Shown here: positions 34,045-42,664 of the stretch, one piece after another
Layout: each line of letters begins with the position of its first letter
Position numbering within the stretch: position 1 is the first letter of the stretch
Assembly (NCBI RefSeq): GCF_000373145.1
Contig: NZ_KB890603.1
Span: forward strand, 297,040-361,039
Direction: 5' to 3'
Source: Thermus oshimai DSM 12092
GTDB taxonomy: Bacteria > Deinococcota > Deinococci > Deinococcales > Thermaceae
Length of the DNA: 64,000 nt
Program-made: the position numbers and the translations under genes
Notes under the pieces: model-generated
The model's input: only the letters and a program-made list of their open reading frames with translations
Told to the model about the DNA's origin: nothing
Database searches by the model: none

Positions 34045-35227
34045 CCTCCGCTGGCTTTACCCGGGGATGCGGGTGAAGCGCTACGCCCTCCTCGCCGCCC
34101 TTGGGGTCCTCCTCTTCGGGTTTGGCCTGGGGGAGCTCCTCCCCCCCCTGGGGCTTAGAGGGTGGGCCTGGGCCCTCCTCCTCCTGGGCCTTGCCCTCCT
34201 CGTGGGGGGGGTGCGGGCCATGAACCGGAGCATGCTCTCCGCCCTCACCGAGCCCGAGGAGGTGCCCGAGCGGGTCTACGTGCGCCGGCGCCTCGAGGCC
34301 GGCCCCCGGGTGGTGGCCTTCGGGGGGGGCACCGGGCTTTCCCGGGTCCTGAGAGGGCTCAAGGAGCACACCGCCAACGCCACGGCCATCGTGGCGGTGA
34401 CGGACGACGGGGGGTCCACGGGGAGGCTTCGGCTGGCCTTTGGCCTGCCCGCGGTGGGGGATCTGGTGGACTGCCTGGCCGCCCTCTCCGACCACCCCGC
34501 CCTCCCCGCCCTCCTGGCCCACCGCTTTGACCGGGGGGAGCTTAAGGGCCACACCTTCGGCAACCTCTTCCTGGTCACCCTGGACCAGGTGGCGGGGGAC
34601 TTCGCCGAGGCGGTGCGGGAGGCGAACGCCATCCTGAACCTTCGCGGCCAGGTCCTCCCCGCCACCCCGGAGGCCGTGCGCCTCCTCGCCCGCTTCCAGG
34701 ACGGGCGGGAGGTGGTGGGGGAGGTGGCCATCCGCGAGGCGGGGGGGCGGATCCGGGAGGTGGCCCTCCTCCCCGAGCCCAAGGAGGTCATGCTCGAGGC
34801 CCTTTCCGCCATCCGCCGGGCGAACCTCCTCCTGTTGGGGCCGGGAAGCCTCTACACCAGCGTCATCCCGAGCTTCCTCCCCGCCCCCCTCCGCAAGGCC
34901 CTCCAGGAGGCCAAAGCCCCCCTGGTCTACGCGGTGAACCTCATGACCGAGCCGGGGGAGACGGACGGGTACACCGCCTACGACCACTACAAGGCGGTGA
35001 GCTACCACCTCGGCCGCCGCCCGGAGGTGGTCCTGGTCCACACCGCCCCCATCCCCCAGGAGGTCCTGGAGCGCTACGCCCGGGAGGGGCGCCACCCCGT
35101 GGCCTTTGACCCCCGGCCCTTCCAGGCGGACGGGGTGCGGGTGGTGGCGGGGGATTTCCGCGAGGAAGGCCCCCTGGCCCAGCACGACCCCAGAAAGCTG
35201 GTGGAGGCCCTCCTCAACCTGGTATAA
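34028..35227 (+). CDS. glmR: GlmR/YvcK gluconeogenesis and cell-wall regulator with N-terminal membrane anchor
   Basis: The 399-residue protein has a CofD/YvcK fold: FGGGTGLSRVLRGLK (about 98-112), VAVTDDGGSTGRLR, GNLFLVTLDQ, LLGPGSLYTSVIPSFL and VYAVNLMTEPGETDGY. The family binds UDP-GlcNAc and supports GlmS activity and growth on gluconeogenic carbon sources. Two hydrophobic segments (about 18-33 and 42-58) before the domain suggest membrane anchoring. The start is ATG 34028 inside rapZ; ATG 34067, 13 codons later, is an alternative that keeps the helices. Confidence 0.9.
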   Translation: MWRRSSLRWLYPGMRVKRYALLAALGVLLFGFGLGELLPPLGLRGWAWALLLLGLALLVGGVRAMNRSMLSALTEPEEVPERVYVRRRLEAGPRVVAFGGGTGLSRVLRGLKEHTANATAIVAVTDDGGSTGRLRLAFGLPAVGDLVDCLAALSDHPALPALLAHRFDRGELKGHTFGNLFLVTLDQVAGDFAEAVREANAILNLRGQVLPATPEAVRLLARFQDGREVVGEVAIREAGGRIREVALLPEPKEVMLEALSAIRRANLLLLGPGSLYTSVIPSFLPAPLRKALQEAKAPLVYAVNLMTEPGETDGYTAYDHYKAVSYHLGRRPEVVLVHTAPIPQEVLERYAREGRHPVAFDPRPFQADGVRVVAGDFREEGPLAQHDPRKLVEALLNLV

Positions 35228-35228
35228 C
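35223..35228 (+). promoter_or_regulatory. -10 box of the DOMON-like protein gene
   Basis: TATAAC overlaps the stop of glmR and lies 7 nt before GTG 35236, the spacing seen for leaderless starts in this window. Confidence 0.45.
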
Positions 35229-35229
35229 G

Positions 35230-35931
35230 GTGGGCGTGCTCTTCCTCTTCCAAGACCCCCTCGGCGACGACCATGGCCTTGGCTACCTCTACCCCCAGGC
35301 GGCCCTGTACCGGGAGGCGGGGGAGGGGTTTGCCGACCTCCTGGCCTTGGCGGGCGAGGCGCGGGACGGGAAGCTCGTCCTTAGGGTGCGCCTCGCCCGC
35401 TACCCCAACCCCCTAGGGGGGCCTCTGGGGTTCAGCCTGGCCGCGGTGGTCCTCCACCTGGACACCGCCTTTGGGGGCGAGGAGGAGCTCCTTCCGGGCC
35501 TCAGGACCCCTAAGGGGGAGGGGTGGGAGGTGGCCTACCTCCTCACGGGCTTTGGGGCGGAGGAAAGGACCCCTGGGGGAGAGAAGAGGGCGGTGCCTGC
35601 CCGAAAGGCAGGGGAGTGGGTGGAGGTGGAAACCCCCCTCCCCCCGGGCCCCTACGGCTACTACGGGGCCGTGGGCCTCTTTGACCCCTTCGCCCCCTGG
35701 TACCTGAGGCCCGTAAGCCCCCAAGGGGGCCCTTGGACCCTCATGGCCCCTCCCGGAAGCCCCCCGGCGGTGGACCTCCTGGCCCAGGACCCCAAGGCCC
35801 AGGCGGAGGCCTACCAAAGCGGGGTCCTGCGCCCTATGCGCAAAGGGGGCTTTCCCCTGCGCCGGGAAAGCCTCGTGGCCTTCGCCTTGGGCTTACTTTC
35901 CCTGGGGCTAGCCTTTCTCCTGCGACGCTAG
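35230..35931 (+). CDS. Membrane-anchored glucodextranase-C / DOMON-like domain protein
   Basis: The 233-residue protein begins almost at once with FQDPLGDDHGLGYLYP, the signature of the C-terminal beta-sandwich of glucodextranases (DOMON-like), which binds carbohydrate. It continues with strand-rich sequence (VVLHLDTAFGG, YGYYGAVGLFDPFAPWYLRP) and ends in one membrane helix (about 212-231) followed by RR. There is no catalytic domain and no classical signal peptide. GTG 35230 and GTG 35236 are both possible starts; the second fits the -10 spacing. It may be a sugar-binding surface protein; the topology is unclear. Confidence 0.75.
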   Translation: MGVLFLFQDPLGDDHGLGYLYPQAALYREAGEGFADLLALAGEARDGKLVLRVRLARYPNPLGGPLGFSLAAVVLHLDTAFGGEEELLPGLRTPKGEGWEVAYLLTGFGAEERTPGGEKRAVPARKAGEWVEVETPLPPGPYGYYGAVGLFDPFAPWYLRPVSPQGGPWTLMAPPGSPPAVDLLAQDPKAQAEAYQSGVLRPMRKGGFPLRRESLVAFALGLLSLGLAFLLRR

Positions 35932-36318
35932 GGTTTCTTCCAAATACGCCAGGTCGGCCCTAAGCTCGGCCTCCGTGACGGAGAGCACGGGCAGAAACTC
36001 CGGAGGGAAGCTCTTCTTGAGCTGGCCCATGCAGAGGAGGAGGCCCTCCACCATGGCCTTCTCCTGGGCCCGGCGCTTCTGCCCCCCCCTAAGGGCGCTC
36101 CTTCCCAGGTGCTCCAGCCGGCGCACCAGGCAGACCCCGGGCTCCCCCCCTACCCCCGCGCAGGGGAGGCCCTCCGCCCCCGGGCAGGACCCGTAGGCCT
36201 CGAGGTAGCGGGGGGCAAGCTCTGGGTGGCCCAGGAGGGCCAGGCCCAGGGGCCCCGCGTGGGCCGCCGCCAGGCGGAGGTAACGGGCATGGCGCCTCCT
36301 GCGGATCTCCACCTCCAT
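35908..36318 (-). CDS. Hypothetical protein with Cys cluster (136 aa)
   Basis: I do not recognise this protein. It has a basic N terminus (EIRRRRHARYLRL), a central segment with four Cys (SCPGAEGLPCAGVGGEPGVC, about 44-63, plus a later LLLCMG) and a helical, charged C terminus. The Cys spacing could hold a metal or disulfides but matches no known finger. The ATG at 36318 follows a -10-like TACCTT by 6 nt, within a 17-bp palindrome. Its 3' end overlaps the convergent DOMON-like gene by 24 bp. Confidence 0.65.
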   Translation of the reverse strand: MEVEIRRRRHARYLRLAAAHAGPLGLALLGHPELAPRYLEAYGSCPGAEGLPCAGVGGEPGVCLVRRLEHLGRSALRGGQKRRAQEKAMVEGLLLCMGQLKKSFPPEFLPVLSVTEAELRADLAYLEETLASQEKG

Positions 36319-36324
36319 GCTTCT

Positions 36325-36341
36325 AAGGTAGCGCCTACCTT
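36325..36341. promoter_or_regulatory. 17-bp palindrome at the promoter of the Cys-cluster protein
   Basis: AAGGTAG-CGC-CTACCTT is a perfect 7-bp inverted repeat. It covers the presumed -10 box of the minus-strand gene, the position of a repressor operator. Confidence 0.5.
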
Positions 36342-36382
36342 ACGGGACAAATGACCTTAAGGAAAAAGCATGCATGGCCGGG

Positions 36383-36388
36383 TATACT
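36383..36388 (+). promoter_or_regulatory. -10 box of aspC
   Basis: TATACT is followed by 6 nt and the aspC ATG at 36395, giving a leaderless transcript and deciding that start over an in-frame ATG/GTG upstream. Confidence 0.7.
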
Positions 36389-36394
36389 TTAGCC

Positions 36395-37543
36395 ATGCGC
36401 GGCCTTTCCCAGCGCGTCCAGGCCATGAAGCCCTCGGCCACGGTGGCGGTGAACGCCAGGGCCCTCGAGCTTAGGCGAAGGGGGGTGGACCTGGTGGCCC
36501 TCACCGCGGGCGAGCCCGACTTTGACACCCCCGAGCACGTGAAGGAGGCCGCCCGGCGGGCCCTCCTCCAGGGGAAGACCAAGTACGCCCCCCCGGCGGG
36601 CATCCCTGAGCTAAGGGAGGCCCTCGCCGAGAAGTTCCGCCGGGAAAACGGCCTGGAGGTTTCTCCAGAGGAAACCATCGTCACCGTGGGGGGGAAGCAG
36701 GCCCTTTTCAACCTCTTCCAGGCCATCCTGGACCCGGGGGACGAGGTCATCGTCCTGGCCCCCTACTGGGTGAGCTACCCGGAGATGGTGCGCTTCGCCG
36801 GGGGGGTGCCGGTGGAGGTCAGGACGCGCCCCGAGGCGGGCTTCGTCCCCGACCCCGAGGAGGTGAAAAGGGCCATCACCCCCCGCACCAAGGCCCTGGT
36901 GGTGAACTCCCCCAACAACCCCACGGGGGCCGTCTACCCGGAGGAGGTCTTGAGGGCGCTGGCGGAGCTCGCCCTGGAGCACGACTTCTACCTGGTTTCC
37001 GACGAGATCTACGAGCACCTCATCTACGAGGGCGCGCACTTCTCCCCGGGGCGGGTGGCGCCGGAGCACACCATTACCGTGAACGGGGCGGCCAAGGCCT
37101 TCGCCATGACCGGCTGGCGCATCGGCTACGCCGCTGGGCCCAAGGGGGTGATCAAGGCCATGGCGGACGTGTCCAGCCAGTCCACCACCAGCCCGGACAC
37201 CATCGCCCAGTGGGCCACCCTCGAGGCCCTCACCAACCTCGAGGCCTCCCGCGCCTTCATCGCCGCCGCCCGCGAGGCCTATAGGAGGCGGCGGGACCTC
37301 CTCTTAGAGGGCCTATCTGCCCTGGGCCTTAAGGCGGTCCGCCCTCAGGGGGCCTTCTACATCCTCCTGGACACCTCGCCTTTTGCGGAAGACGAGGTGA
37401 AGGCGGCAGAACGGCTTCTGGAGGCCGGGGTGGCCGTGGTCCCGGGGACGGACTTCGCGGCCTTCGGCCACGTGCGCCTTTCCTACGCCACCAGCGAGGA
37501 GAACCTGAAGAAGGCCTTGGAGCGCTTCCGCAGGCTCCTTTAG
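36395..37543 (+). CDS. aspC: Aspartate aminotransferase (class I, PLP-dependent)
   Basis: AspC moves the amino group between aspartate and 2-oxoglutarate. The 382 residues are close to the well-studied T. thermophilus enzyme: N-terminal MRGLSQRVQAMKPSATVAVN, PNNPTGAVYP (Asn that binds the cofactor), SDEIYEHLIYEG (Asp/Tyr), the PLP lysine in NGAAKAFAMTGWRIGY (about 234) and the substrate-carboxylate Arg in HVRLSYATSEEN. The start is fixed by the -10 box 6 nt upstream. The stop codon overlaps that of lspA (TTAG, 37540-37543). Confidence 0.97.
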   Translation: MRGLSQRVQAMKPSATVAVNARALELRRRGVDLVALTAGEPDFDTPEHVKEAARRALLQGKTKYAPPAGIPELREALAEKFRRENGLEVSPEETIVTVGGKQALFNLFQAILDPGDEVIVLAPYWVSYPEMVRFAGGVPVEVRTRPEAGFVPDPEEVKRAITPRTKALVVNSPNNPTGAVYPEEVLRALAELALEHDFYLVSDEIYEHLIYEGAHFSPGRVAPEHTITVNGAAKAFAMTGWRIGYAAGPKGVIKAMADVSSQSTTSPDTIAQWATLEALTNLEASRAFIAAAREAYRRRRDLLLEGLSALGLKAVRPQGAFYILLDTSPFAEDEVKAAERLLEAGVAVVPGTDFAAFGHVRLSYATSEENLKKALERFRRLL

Positions 37544-37992
37544 AAGAACCTCTTTTTGGCTTTGGGGGCGAAGAGCAGGAAAAGGGCCCCCAGGGTCACG
37601 CACACGTCCGCCAGGTTGAACACGGGGAACTGGGCGATGAGGGGGATGGGGGTGCCCAGGTCCAGATAGTCCACCACCCAGCCCCGGCCCAGCCGGTCTA
37701 TCCCGTTCCCCAAGGCCCCCGCGGCCACCAGGCTGAGGCCCAGGGTGAAGCCAAAGGGGTAGCGCCGAAAGCCTAGGAGGTAAAGGAGGAAGGCGCCCAC
37801 CCCAAGGCTCACCCAGCCCAGGAGGAAGGCCCTTCCCTCAAAGAGGCCGAACCCGGCCCCCGTGTTCCGCACCAGGGTGAGGTAGAGGAGGTCCCCGAGG
37901 AGGGATCTGGGGACGGGGGAGAGGTTCTCCAGGGCCCAGAGCTTTAGGATCTGGTCAAAGGCGAGGAGGAGGGGGACCAGGACCGTGGGCAT
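37540..37992 (-). CDS. lspA: Lipoprotein signal peptidase (SPase II)
   Basis: LspA cuts signal peptides from prolipoproteins in the membrane. The 150-residue protein has four membrane helices and both catalytic aspartates: [18 protein letters not shown] and [22 protein letters not shown] is the conserved segment after helix 1. A TAGACT -10 box lies 6 nt before the ATG at 37992, a leaderless pattern. It is divergent from rpmB. Confidence 0.96.
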   Translation of the reverse strand: MPTVLVPLLLAFDQILKLWALENLSPVPRSLLGDLLYLTLVRNTGAGFGLFEGRAFLLGWVSLGVGAFLLYLLGFRRYPFGFTLGLSLVAAGALGNGIDRLGRGWVVDYLDLGTPIPLIAQFPVFNLADVCVTLGALFLLFAPKAKKRFF

Positions 37993-37998
37993 GGGGAG

Positions 37999-38004
37999 AG
38001 TCTA
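37999..38004 (-). promoter_or_regulatory. -10 box of lspA
   Basis: On the minus strand TAGACT is followed by 6 nt and the lspA ATG. Confidence 0.6.
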
Positions 38005-38026
38005 CCGGAAAGGGCTTCTTCCGTGG

Positions 38027-38032
38027 TATACT
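38027..38032 (+). promoter_or_regulatory. -10 box of rpmB
   Basis: TATACT lies 34 nt before the rpmB ATG. The short leader contains GGGGAGG, so this transcript, unlike most nearby, has a ribosome site. Confidence 0.55.
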
Positions 38033-38066
38033 CGGGGGGCTTGCCTTCGGGCGGGGAGGTTTTCGT

Positions 38067-38363
38067 ATGTCCAAGGTCTGTGAGATCAGCGGAAAGCGGC
38101 CCATCGTGGCCAACTCCATTGAGCGGCGGGGTAAGGCCAAGCGGGAGGGGGGGGTGGGGCGGAAGACCACCGGCATCTCCAAGCGCCGCCAGTACCCCAA
38201 CCTCCAGAAGGTCCGCGTCCAGGTGGCGGGCCAGGAGATCACCTTCCGCGTGGCGGCGAGCCACATCCCCAAGGTCTACGAGCTTCTGGAACGGGCCAAG
38301 GGGCTTAAGCTGGAGGGCCTTTCCGCCAAGGAAATCAAGCAAAGGCTCCTCAAGCTCCTCTAG
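38067..38363 (+). CDS. rpmB: 50S ribosomal protein L28
   Basis: The 98-residue basic protein matches bacterial L28. [17 protein letters not shown] is the usual N terminus and is followed by the Lys/Arg-rich [20 protein letters not shown] and a C-terminal helix. Only one Cys of the zinc-type CxxC pair remains (Cys5), so it is a zinc-independent form. A GGGGAGG ribosome site and a -10 box precede it and a strong terminator follows. Confidence 0.97.
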   Translation: MSKVCEISGKRPIVANSIERRGKAKREGGVGRKTTGISKRRQYPNLQKVRVQVAGQEITFRVAASHIPKVYELLERAKGLKLEGLSAKEIKQRLLKLL

Positions 38364-38375
38364 CCCTTCGCGGCG

Positions 38376-38403
38376 ACCCCCCTGGGTTTAGTCCCAGGGG
38401 GGT
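38376..38403 (+). terminator. rpmB terminator
   Basis: A perfect 11-bp stem (38376-38386 with 38393-38403) with loop TTTAGT is followed by TCCCCTTTTGGGGTTT, which can form a second small hairpin. The T-tract is modest. Confidence 0.75.
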
Positions 38404-38416
38404 TCCCCTTTTGGGG

Positions 38417-38422
38417 TTTAAT
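38417..38422 (+). promoter_or_regulatory. -10 box of the M23-like gene
   Basis: TTTAAT is followed by 6 nt and ATG 38429. Confidence 0.5.
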
Positions 38423-38428
38423 GGGGGC

Positions 38429-39136
38429 ATGGAGCGGGCCCGCGGATGGAAGCCGGGGCACTACCTCCTCCTGGCCCTGGCCCTCTACGCCCTGGTGGTC
38501 ACCCTGGCCTTTTCCGCCCGCGGCCGCCAGGTGGCCCACCTTAAGGAGGAGGCGGGGGCCCTGCGGGCCCAGCTGGAGCGGGCCCCCGAGGGGTACCGCC
38601 TGCCCCTCCCCGGGGCCTGCCTCCCTGAGCGGGCGGAGAACCTCCCCGGCGCCCCCAGGCCCTACCGCAAGGGGGTGAGCGCGGGGTTCGTCTTCCTCCC
38701 GGGGGACGCCTGCGTGCCCGTGGCGGCGGGCATGGGGGTGGTGGCCGCGGCCACGGGGGAGGTGGTGCGGGTGGAATCGGACTACCAAGAGCCCGCCCCA
38801 GAGGCCTTCCGGGCCCTTCTGGAGCGGGTGAAGGGGGGTGCGGGCCCCGAGGAGATGGACCTCTTAAAGGGCCTCGAGGTCTGGGTCCGCCACCCGGACG
38901 GCCGCACCACGGTCTACGCCCACCTCAAGGCCCCCTACCCCGGGCTCAGGGTGGGGCAGAAGGTGCGCCGGGGGGATCCTTTGGGCTACCTGGGGAACAC
39001 CGGCCTAGGGGGCGGGGTCCCCCGGCTCCTCTTTGAGGTCTGGGAAGGGGAGCCCGAGCGGTCCCCCTTCCTCTTCCAGGGCCTGGGGCCGGAGGAGGTG
39101 CGGGCCAAGGCCCAAGCCTTTTTCGGTTTAGAATAG
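38429..39136 (+). CDS. Degenerate M23/LytM-domain protein
   Basis: The 235-residue protein has an N-terminal membrane helix (about 10-30), a short coiled coil (about 33-50) and a LytM fold (about 75-215; VPVAAGMGVVAAATGEVV, TTVYAHLKAPYPGLRVGQKV, RRGDPLGYLGNTG). In active M23 endopeptidases zinc is held by HxxxD and the last His of HxH. Here the HxGxD region reads AGFVFLPGDAC and the HLHFE motif reads RLLFE, so the zinc site is lost apart from YAHL. It resembles EnvC/NlpD-type regulators of amidases rather than an enzyme. The start is ATG 38429, 6 nt after a -10 box. Confidence 0.82.
   Translation: MERARGWKPGHYLLLALALYALVVTLAFSARGRQVAHLKEEAGALRAQLERAPEGYRLPLPGACLPERAENLPGAPRPYRKGVSAGFVFLPGDACVPVAAGMGVVAAATGEVVRVESDYQEPAPEAFRALLERVKGGAGPEEMDLLKGLEVWVRHPDGRTTVYAHLKAPYPGLRVGQKVRRGDPLGYLGNTGLGGGVPRLLFEVWEGEPERSPFLFQGLGPEEVRAKAQAFFGLE
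39129..39134 (+). promoter_or_regulatory. -10 box of the AI-2E family permease gene
   Basis: TAGAAT overlaps the end of the M23-like gene and lies 7 nt before GTG 39142. Confidence 0.5.
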
Positions 39137-39141
39137 CCCCC

Positions 39142-40239
39142 GTGCGCGAGGCCTTCCGGCAGGTCTGGGCCAACCCCTACGTGCGGGTTCTGGTCTACCT
39201 GCTCCTTTTCTACCTGGCCCTCCGCTTCCTCTCCCGGGCCTGGCCGGCCCTCCAGGTCCTCCTCTTCGCCTTCGCCTTCGCCTACCTGGCCCACCCCGTA
39301 GTGCGCTTCTTTGAAAAGCGGCGCCTCCCCCGGTGGTTAGGGGTGGTCTTGGTCTACCTGGGCCTGGGCCTCTTCCTGGGCCTGGCCTCCTTCCTCACCG
39401 CCCAGACGGTGCTGGAGCTTTCCCGCCTGAGCCTGGAGCTCCCCCAGCGCCTGGCCCCCCTGGTGTCCTGGCTTGCGGACCTTCCGGACCGGGTCCGGGC
39501 CGTCCCCATCCCCTCCTTCCTGGACCCCATCCTGGAAGAGGCGGGGAGGAACCTGGAAGGGCTTCTCCAGGGCTTTTTCCAGACCCTTCTTGGCTGGCTT
39601 AAGGCCCTTTTGGACCAGGGGGGGAACCTCCTGGGTTTCTTTTCGGGCCTGGTGGGGGGGGTGTTCCAGTTCTTTACCGCCCTGGTGCTTTCGGTGTACT
39701 TCCTCTACGACCTCCCCCGCATCGGCGCCTCCTTCCTCCGGGCCTTTCCCGAGCCCTACCAGCCCCTGGTGGCCGAGCTCGCCCATAAGCTGAACCGGAG
39801 CGTGGGGGGGTACATCCGGGGCCAGCTCCTGGTGGCCTTCCTGGTGGGGCTGGTGGTGGGGGTGGGGCTTGGGCTGGTGGGGGTGCCCCTGGCCGCCAGC
39901 CTGGGCTTTCTGGCGGGGGTCTTCAACCTCATCCCCTTCGTGGGGGTTATCGTCTCCGGGGTGCCGGCCCTCCTCCTCGCGGCCACCTTGGGCTGGCAGG
40001 GGGTCCTCCTGGCCCTCCTCGTGCTGTGGCTGGCCAACCAGCTGGAGGGCCACCTTTTCGGCCCCCTCATCGTGGGCCGGGCCACCCGGCTCCACCCCGT
40101 CACCGCCATCTTCGCCATCCTGGTGGGGGCTAGCCTCTTTGGGCTGATGGGGGCCCTTCTGGGGGTGCCCCTGGCCGCCTTTTTGAAGGTGCTCCTGGAG
40201 GACTACTACCAGAAGAGCCGCTTCTACCGGGAGGGGTGA
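39142..40239 (+). CDS. AI-2E family transporter (TqsA/YdiK-like permease)
   Basis: The 365-residue protein has about eight membrane segments with the family layout: paired N-terminal helices (VLVYLLLFYLALRFL, LLFAFAFAYLAHPVV), a long helical loop (about 90-150) and the C-terminal conserved NLIPFVGVIVSGVPALLL and NQLEGHLFGPLIVGRATRLHP. Members export small molecules, autoinducer-2 or sodium in exchange for protons; the substrate is unknown here. It starts at GTG 39142, 7 nt after a TAGAAT box. Confidence 0.9.
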   Translation: MREAFRQVWANPYVRVLVYLLLFYLALRFLSRAWPALQVLLFAFAFAYLAHPVVRFFEKRRLPRWLGVVLVYLGLGLFLGLASFLTAQTVLELSRLSLELPQRLAPLVSWLADLPDRVRAVPIPSFLDPILEEAGRNLEGLLQGFFQTLLGWLKALLDQGGNLLGFFSGLVGGVFQFFTALVLSVYFLYDLPRIGASFLRAFPEPYQPLVAELAHKLNRSVGGYIRGQLLVAFLVGLVVGVGLGLVGVPLAASLGFLAGVFNLIPFVGVIVSGVPALLLAATLGWQGVLLALLVLWLANQLEGHLFGPLIVGRATRLHPVTAIFAILVGASLFGLMGALLGVPLAAFLKVLLEDYYQKSRFYREG

Positions 40240-40258
40240 GGGTGCCGGATCGGGGGCC

Positions 40259-41494
40259 TTAGGGCAGGCGCTCTTCCTCCGTGGCAAGCTCGGGGGGCTC
40301 GAGGCTTTGGGGCAGGAGGAGGTTCAGGACCACCCCCACCAGGGCCGCCAGGGCCATGCCGCTCACCTTGAGGGGCACCGCCGCCCCCGCCACCTGGACC
40401 GTGCCCAGGTTGGCCACCGCCCCGCCCAGGCCCAGGACCAGGACCGCGGAGACCACGATGAGGTTCCGGCTGTGGGTGAAGTCGATCTCCGCCTCCGCCA
40501 GGGTGCGGATGCCGATGGAGGCGATCATCCCGAAAAGGAGCATGGAGATCCCCCCGAGGACCCCTTGGGGCAGGGTCTGGAGGAGGGCGGCGAGCTTGGG
40601 GGAGAAGGAGAGGAGGATGGCGAAGAGGGCGGCGATGCGCAGGACCCGGGGATCGTAGACCCGGGTCACCGCCAGCACCCCCGTGTTCTCGGAGTAGGTG
40701 GTGTTGGCGGGGCCGCCCAAAAGCCCGGCCAAGGAGGTGGCCAGGCCGTCCCCCAAAAGGGTGCGGTGGAGCCCGGGGCGGGCGAAGAAGTCCTTCCCCA
40801 CCACCCGGCCGTTCGTCAGGATGTCCCCGATGTGCTCCATGGCCGTCACCAGGGCCACCGGGGCGATGAGGAGGATGGCCCCCCACTCCAGCGTGGCGGG
40901 GGTGAAGGCGGGCAGGCCCACCCAAGGGGCCTCCCTAAGGGGGGTGAGGTCCACCCGGCCCAGGAGGAGGGCCGCCAGGTACCCCACCCCCACCCCCACC
41001 AGCACGGGGATCATCTGGAAAAGGCCCCGGAAGTACACCGCGCTCACCAGGGCCCCCGCAAAGGTGAAGACGGCGAGGAGCCAGTCCTTGGAGGCCATCT
41101 CCACGGCCACCGGGGCCAGGGTCAGGCCGATGACCACGATGACCGGGCCGGTGACGATGGGGGGAAAGACCCTCCGCACCCGCTCGGAGCCGATGAGGAG
41201 CACCAATAGGGCCAAAAGGGCGTACACGAGCCCCGCCGCGGCGATGCCCCCTCCAATGGCGCCCAAGGAGAAGCCCGCCTCCTTGGCGGCCAGGATGGGG
41301 GCGATGAAGGCGAAGCTGGAGCCCAGGAAGACGGGCACCATGCCCCCCGTCACCCAGTGGAAGACCAGGGTGCCCACCCCCGCGGTGAAGAGGGCCACCG
41401 AGGGGTTGAGCCCCGTGAGGAGGGGGACCAAAACCGTGGCGCCGAACATGGCCACCGTGTGCTGGAGGCCCAATAGGAGGAGCCTGGCTTTCAT
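40259..41494 (-). CDS. uraA: Uracil/xanthine permease (NCS2 family, UraA-like)
   Basis: The 411-residue protein has about 14 membrane segments and the NCS2 marks: [19 protein letters not shown] (about 11-29), [27 protein letters not shown] (conserved Glu in helix 8) and [22 protein letters not shown] (helix 10 Glu). These fit a proton-coupled uracil carrier. A TAGAAT box 9 nt before the ATG indicates an almost leaderless mRNA. It is convergent with the AI-2E gene (19-bp gap). Confidence 0.93.
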   Translation of the reverse strand: MKARLLLLGLQHTVAMFGATVLVPLLTGLNPSVALFTAGVGTLVFHWVTGGMVPVFLGSSFAFIAPILAAKEAGFSLGAIGGGIAAAGLVYALLALLVLLIGSERVRRVFPPIVTGPVIVVIGLTLAPVAVEMASKDWLLAVFTFAGALVSAVYFRGLFQMIPVLVGVGVGYLAALLLGRVDLTPLREAPWVGLPAFTPATLEWGAILLIAPVALVTAMEHIGDILTNGRVVGKDFFARPGLHRTLLGDGLATSLAGLLGGPANTTYSENTGVLAVTRVYDPRVLRIAALFAILLSFSPKLAALLQTLPQGVLGGISMLLFGMIASIGIRTLAEAEIDFTHSRNLIVVSAVLVLGLGGAVANLGTVQVAGAAVPLKVSGMALAALVGVVLNLLLPQSLEPPELATEEERLP

Positions 41495-41503
41495 ACCAGG
41501 GGC

Positions 41504-41509
41504 ATTCTA
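41504..41509 (-). promoter_or_regulatory. -10 box of uraA
   Basis: On the minus strand TAGAAT lies 9 nt before the uraA ATG; it overlaps the stop of tgt. Confidence 0.5.
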
Positions 41510-42664
41510 CCAGTGCCCCCCCGCCACCAGGGCCTCGCGGAACCAGGGGGGGATCTCCTTCCCGAAGCGCCTCTCCGCAAAGGCCCGGGCGAAGTCCCCG
41601 TACTGGCCTTGGCGGATGGCCTCCCGGGCCCCTTCCGTGAGGCGGTGGAGGAAGCGCAGGTTGTGGAGGGAAAGAAGCACCGCCCCCAGCATCTCCCCGG
41701 AGCGCACCAGGTGGGAAAGGTAGGCCCGGCTGAAGGTGCGGCAGGCGTAGCAGTCGCACCCCTCCTCCAGGGGACGGGGGTCTTCCAGGTGGCGGCCCGA
41801 CTTCAGGTTGAGCCGCCCTTCCGGCACCAGGGCGTAGCCGAAGCGGCCGGTGCGGGTGGGGTAGACGCAGTCAAAGAGGTCCACCCCAAGCCCCATGGCC
41901 GCCACCAGGTCCTCCGGGTGGCCCACGCCCATGAGGTAGCGGGGCTTGTCCTCGGGGAGGAGGGCGGTGGAGAGCTCCACCATCCGGAACATGGCCTCCT
42001 TGGGCTCGCCCACGGCCAGGCCCCCGATGGCGTAGCCGGGGAGATCAAAGCGGATGGTTTCCAGGGTGGAGCGCCGCCGGAGATCGGCCTCCGTCCCCCC
42101 CTGGGCGATGCCGAAAAGGGCCTGGTCGGGGCGGGTCTTGGCCTTGAGGCTCCGCTCCAGCCACCTTAGCGTGCGCTCCAGGGAGGCCTCGAGGTAGGCC
42201 CGGCTCGAGGGGTAGGGGGGGCACTCGTCCAGGGCCATGGCGATGTCCGAGCCCAGGGCCTCCTGCACGGCCACGCTCCTTTCGGGGGTGAGCTCCACCA
42301 GGTCCCCATTGAGGTGGCTCTGGAAGACCACCCCCTTCTCGTCGATCCGGCGCAGGTGGCCCAGGCTCATCACCTGGAACCCCCCGGAGTCCGTGAGCCA
42401 AGGCCCCCGCCAGCCCGCAAACCCGTGGAGCCCCCCCAGGGCCCCGACCCTCTCCGGCCCTGGGCGGAGGAGGAGGTGGTAGGTGTTGGCCAGGAGGATC
42501 TGGCTTCCGATTTCCTTGAGGTCCCGGGGCATGAGGCCCTTCACCGAGCCCTGGGTGCCCACGGGCATGAAGAGGGGGGTTTCCACGGGGCCGTGGGGGG
42601 TGTGGAGAAGGCCCACCCGGGCCCGGCCCGCCCGGGCGAGGACGCGGAAGGCGAAGGGGTTCAT
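41507..42664 (-). CDS. tgt: tRNA-guanine transglycosylase
   Basis: Tgt exchanges G34 for preQ1 in tRNAs with GUN anticodons, a step of queuosine formation. The 385 residues include [12 protein letters not shown] (Asp general base), the nucleophilic Asp in [14 protein letters not shown] (about 257) and the zinc site CDCYAC...H (about 295-325). The ATG at 42664 overlaps the ispG stop (ATGA). The open frame continues upstream but only as a shadow of ispG. Confidence 0.97.
   Translation of the reverse strand: MNPFAFRVLARAGRARVGLLHTPHGPVETPLFMPVGTQGSVKGLMPRDLKEIGSQILLANTYHLLLRPGPERVGALGGLHGFAGWRGPWLTDSGGFQVMSLGHLRRIDEKGVVFQSHLNGDLVELTPERSVAVQEALGSDIAMALDECPPYPSSRAYLEASLERTLRWLERSLKAKTRPDQALFGIAQGGTEADLRRRSTLETIRFDLPGYAIGGLAVGEPKEAMFRMVELSTALLPEDKPRYLMGVGHPEDLVAAMGLGVDLFDCVYPTRTGRFGYALVPEGRLNLKSGRHLEDPRPLEEGCDCYACRTFSRAYLSHLVRSGEMLGAVLLSLHNLRFLHRLTEGAREAIRQGQYGDFARAFAERRFGKEIPPWFREALVAGGHW

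Noticed and set aside
38427..38432. The upstream start of the M23-like gene at the TTG near 38411
   Set aside because: It lies inside the terminator/-10 region; ATG 38429 has the right distance to TTTAAT.
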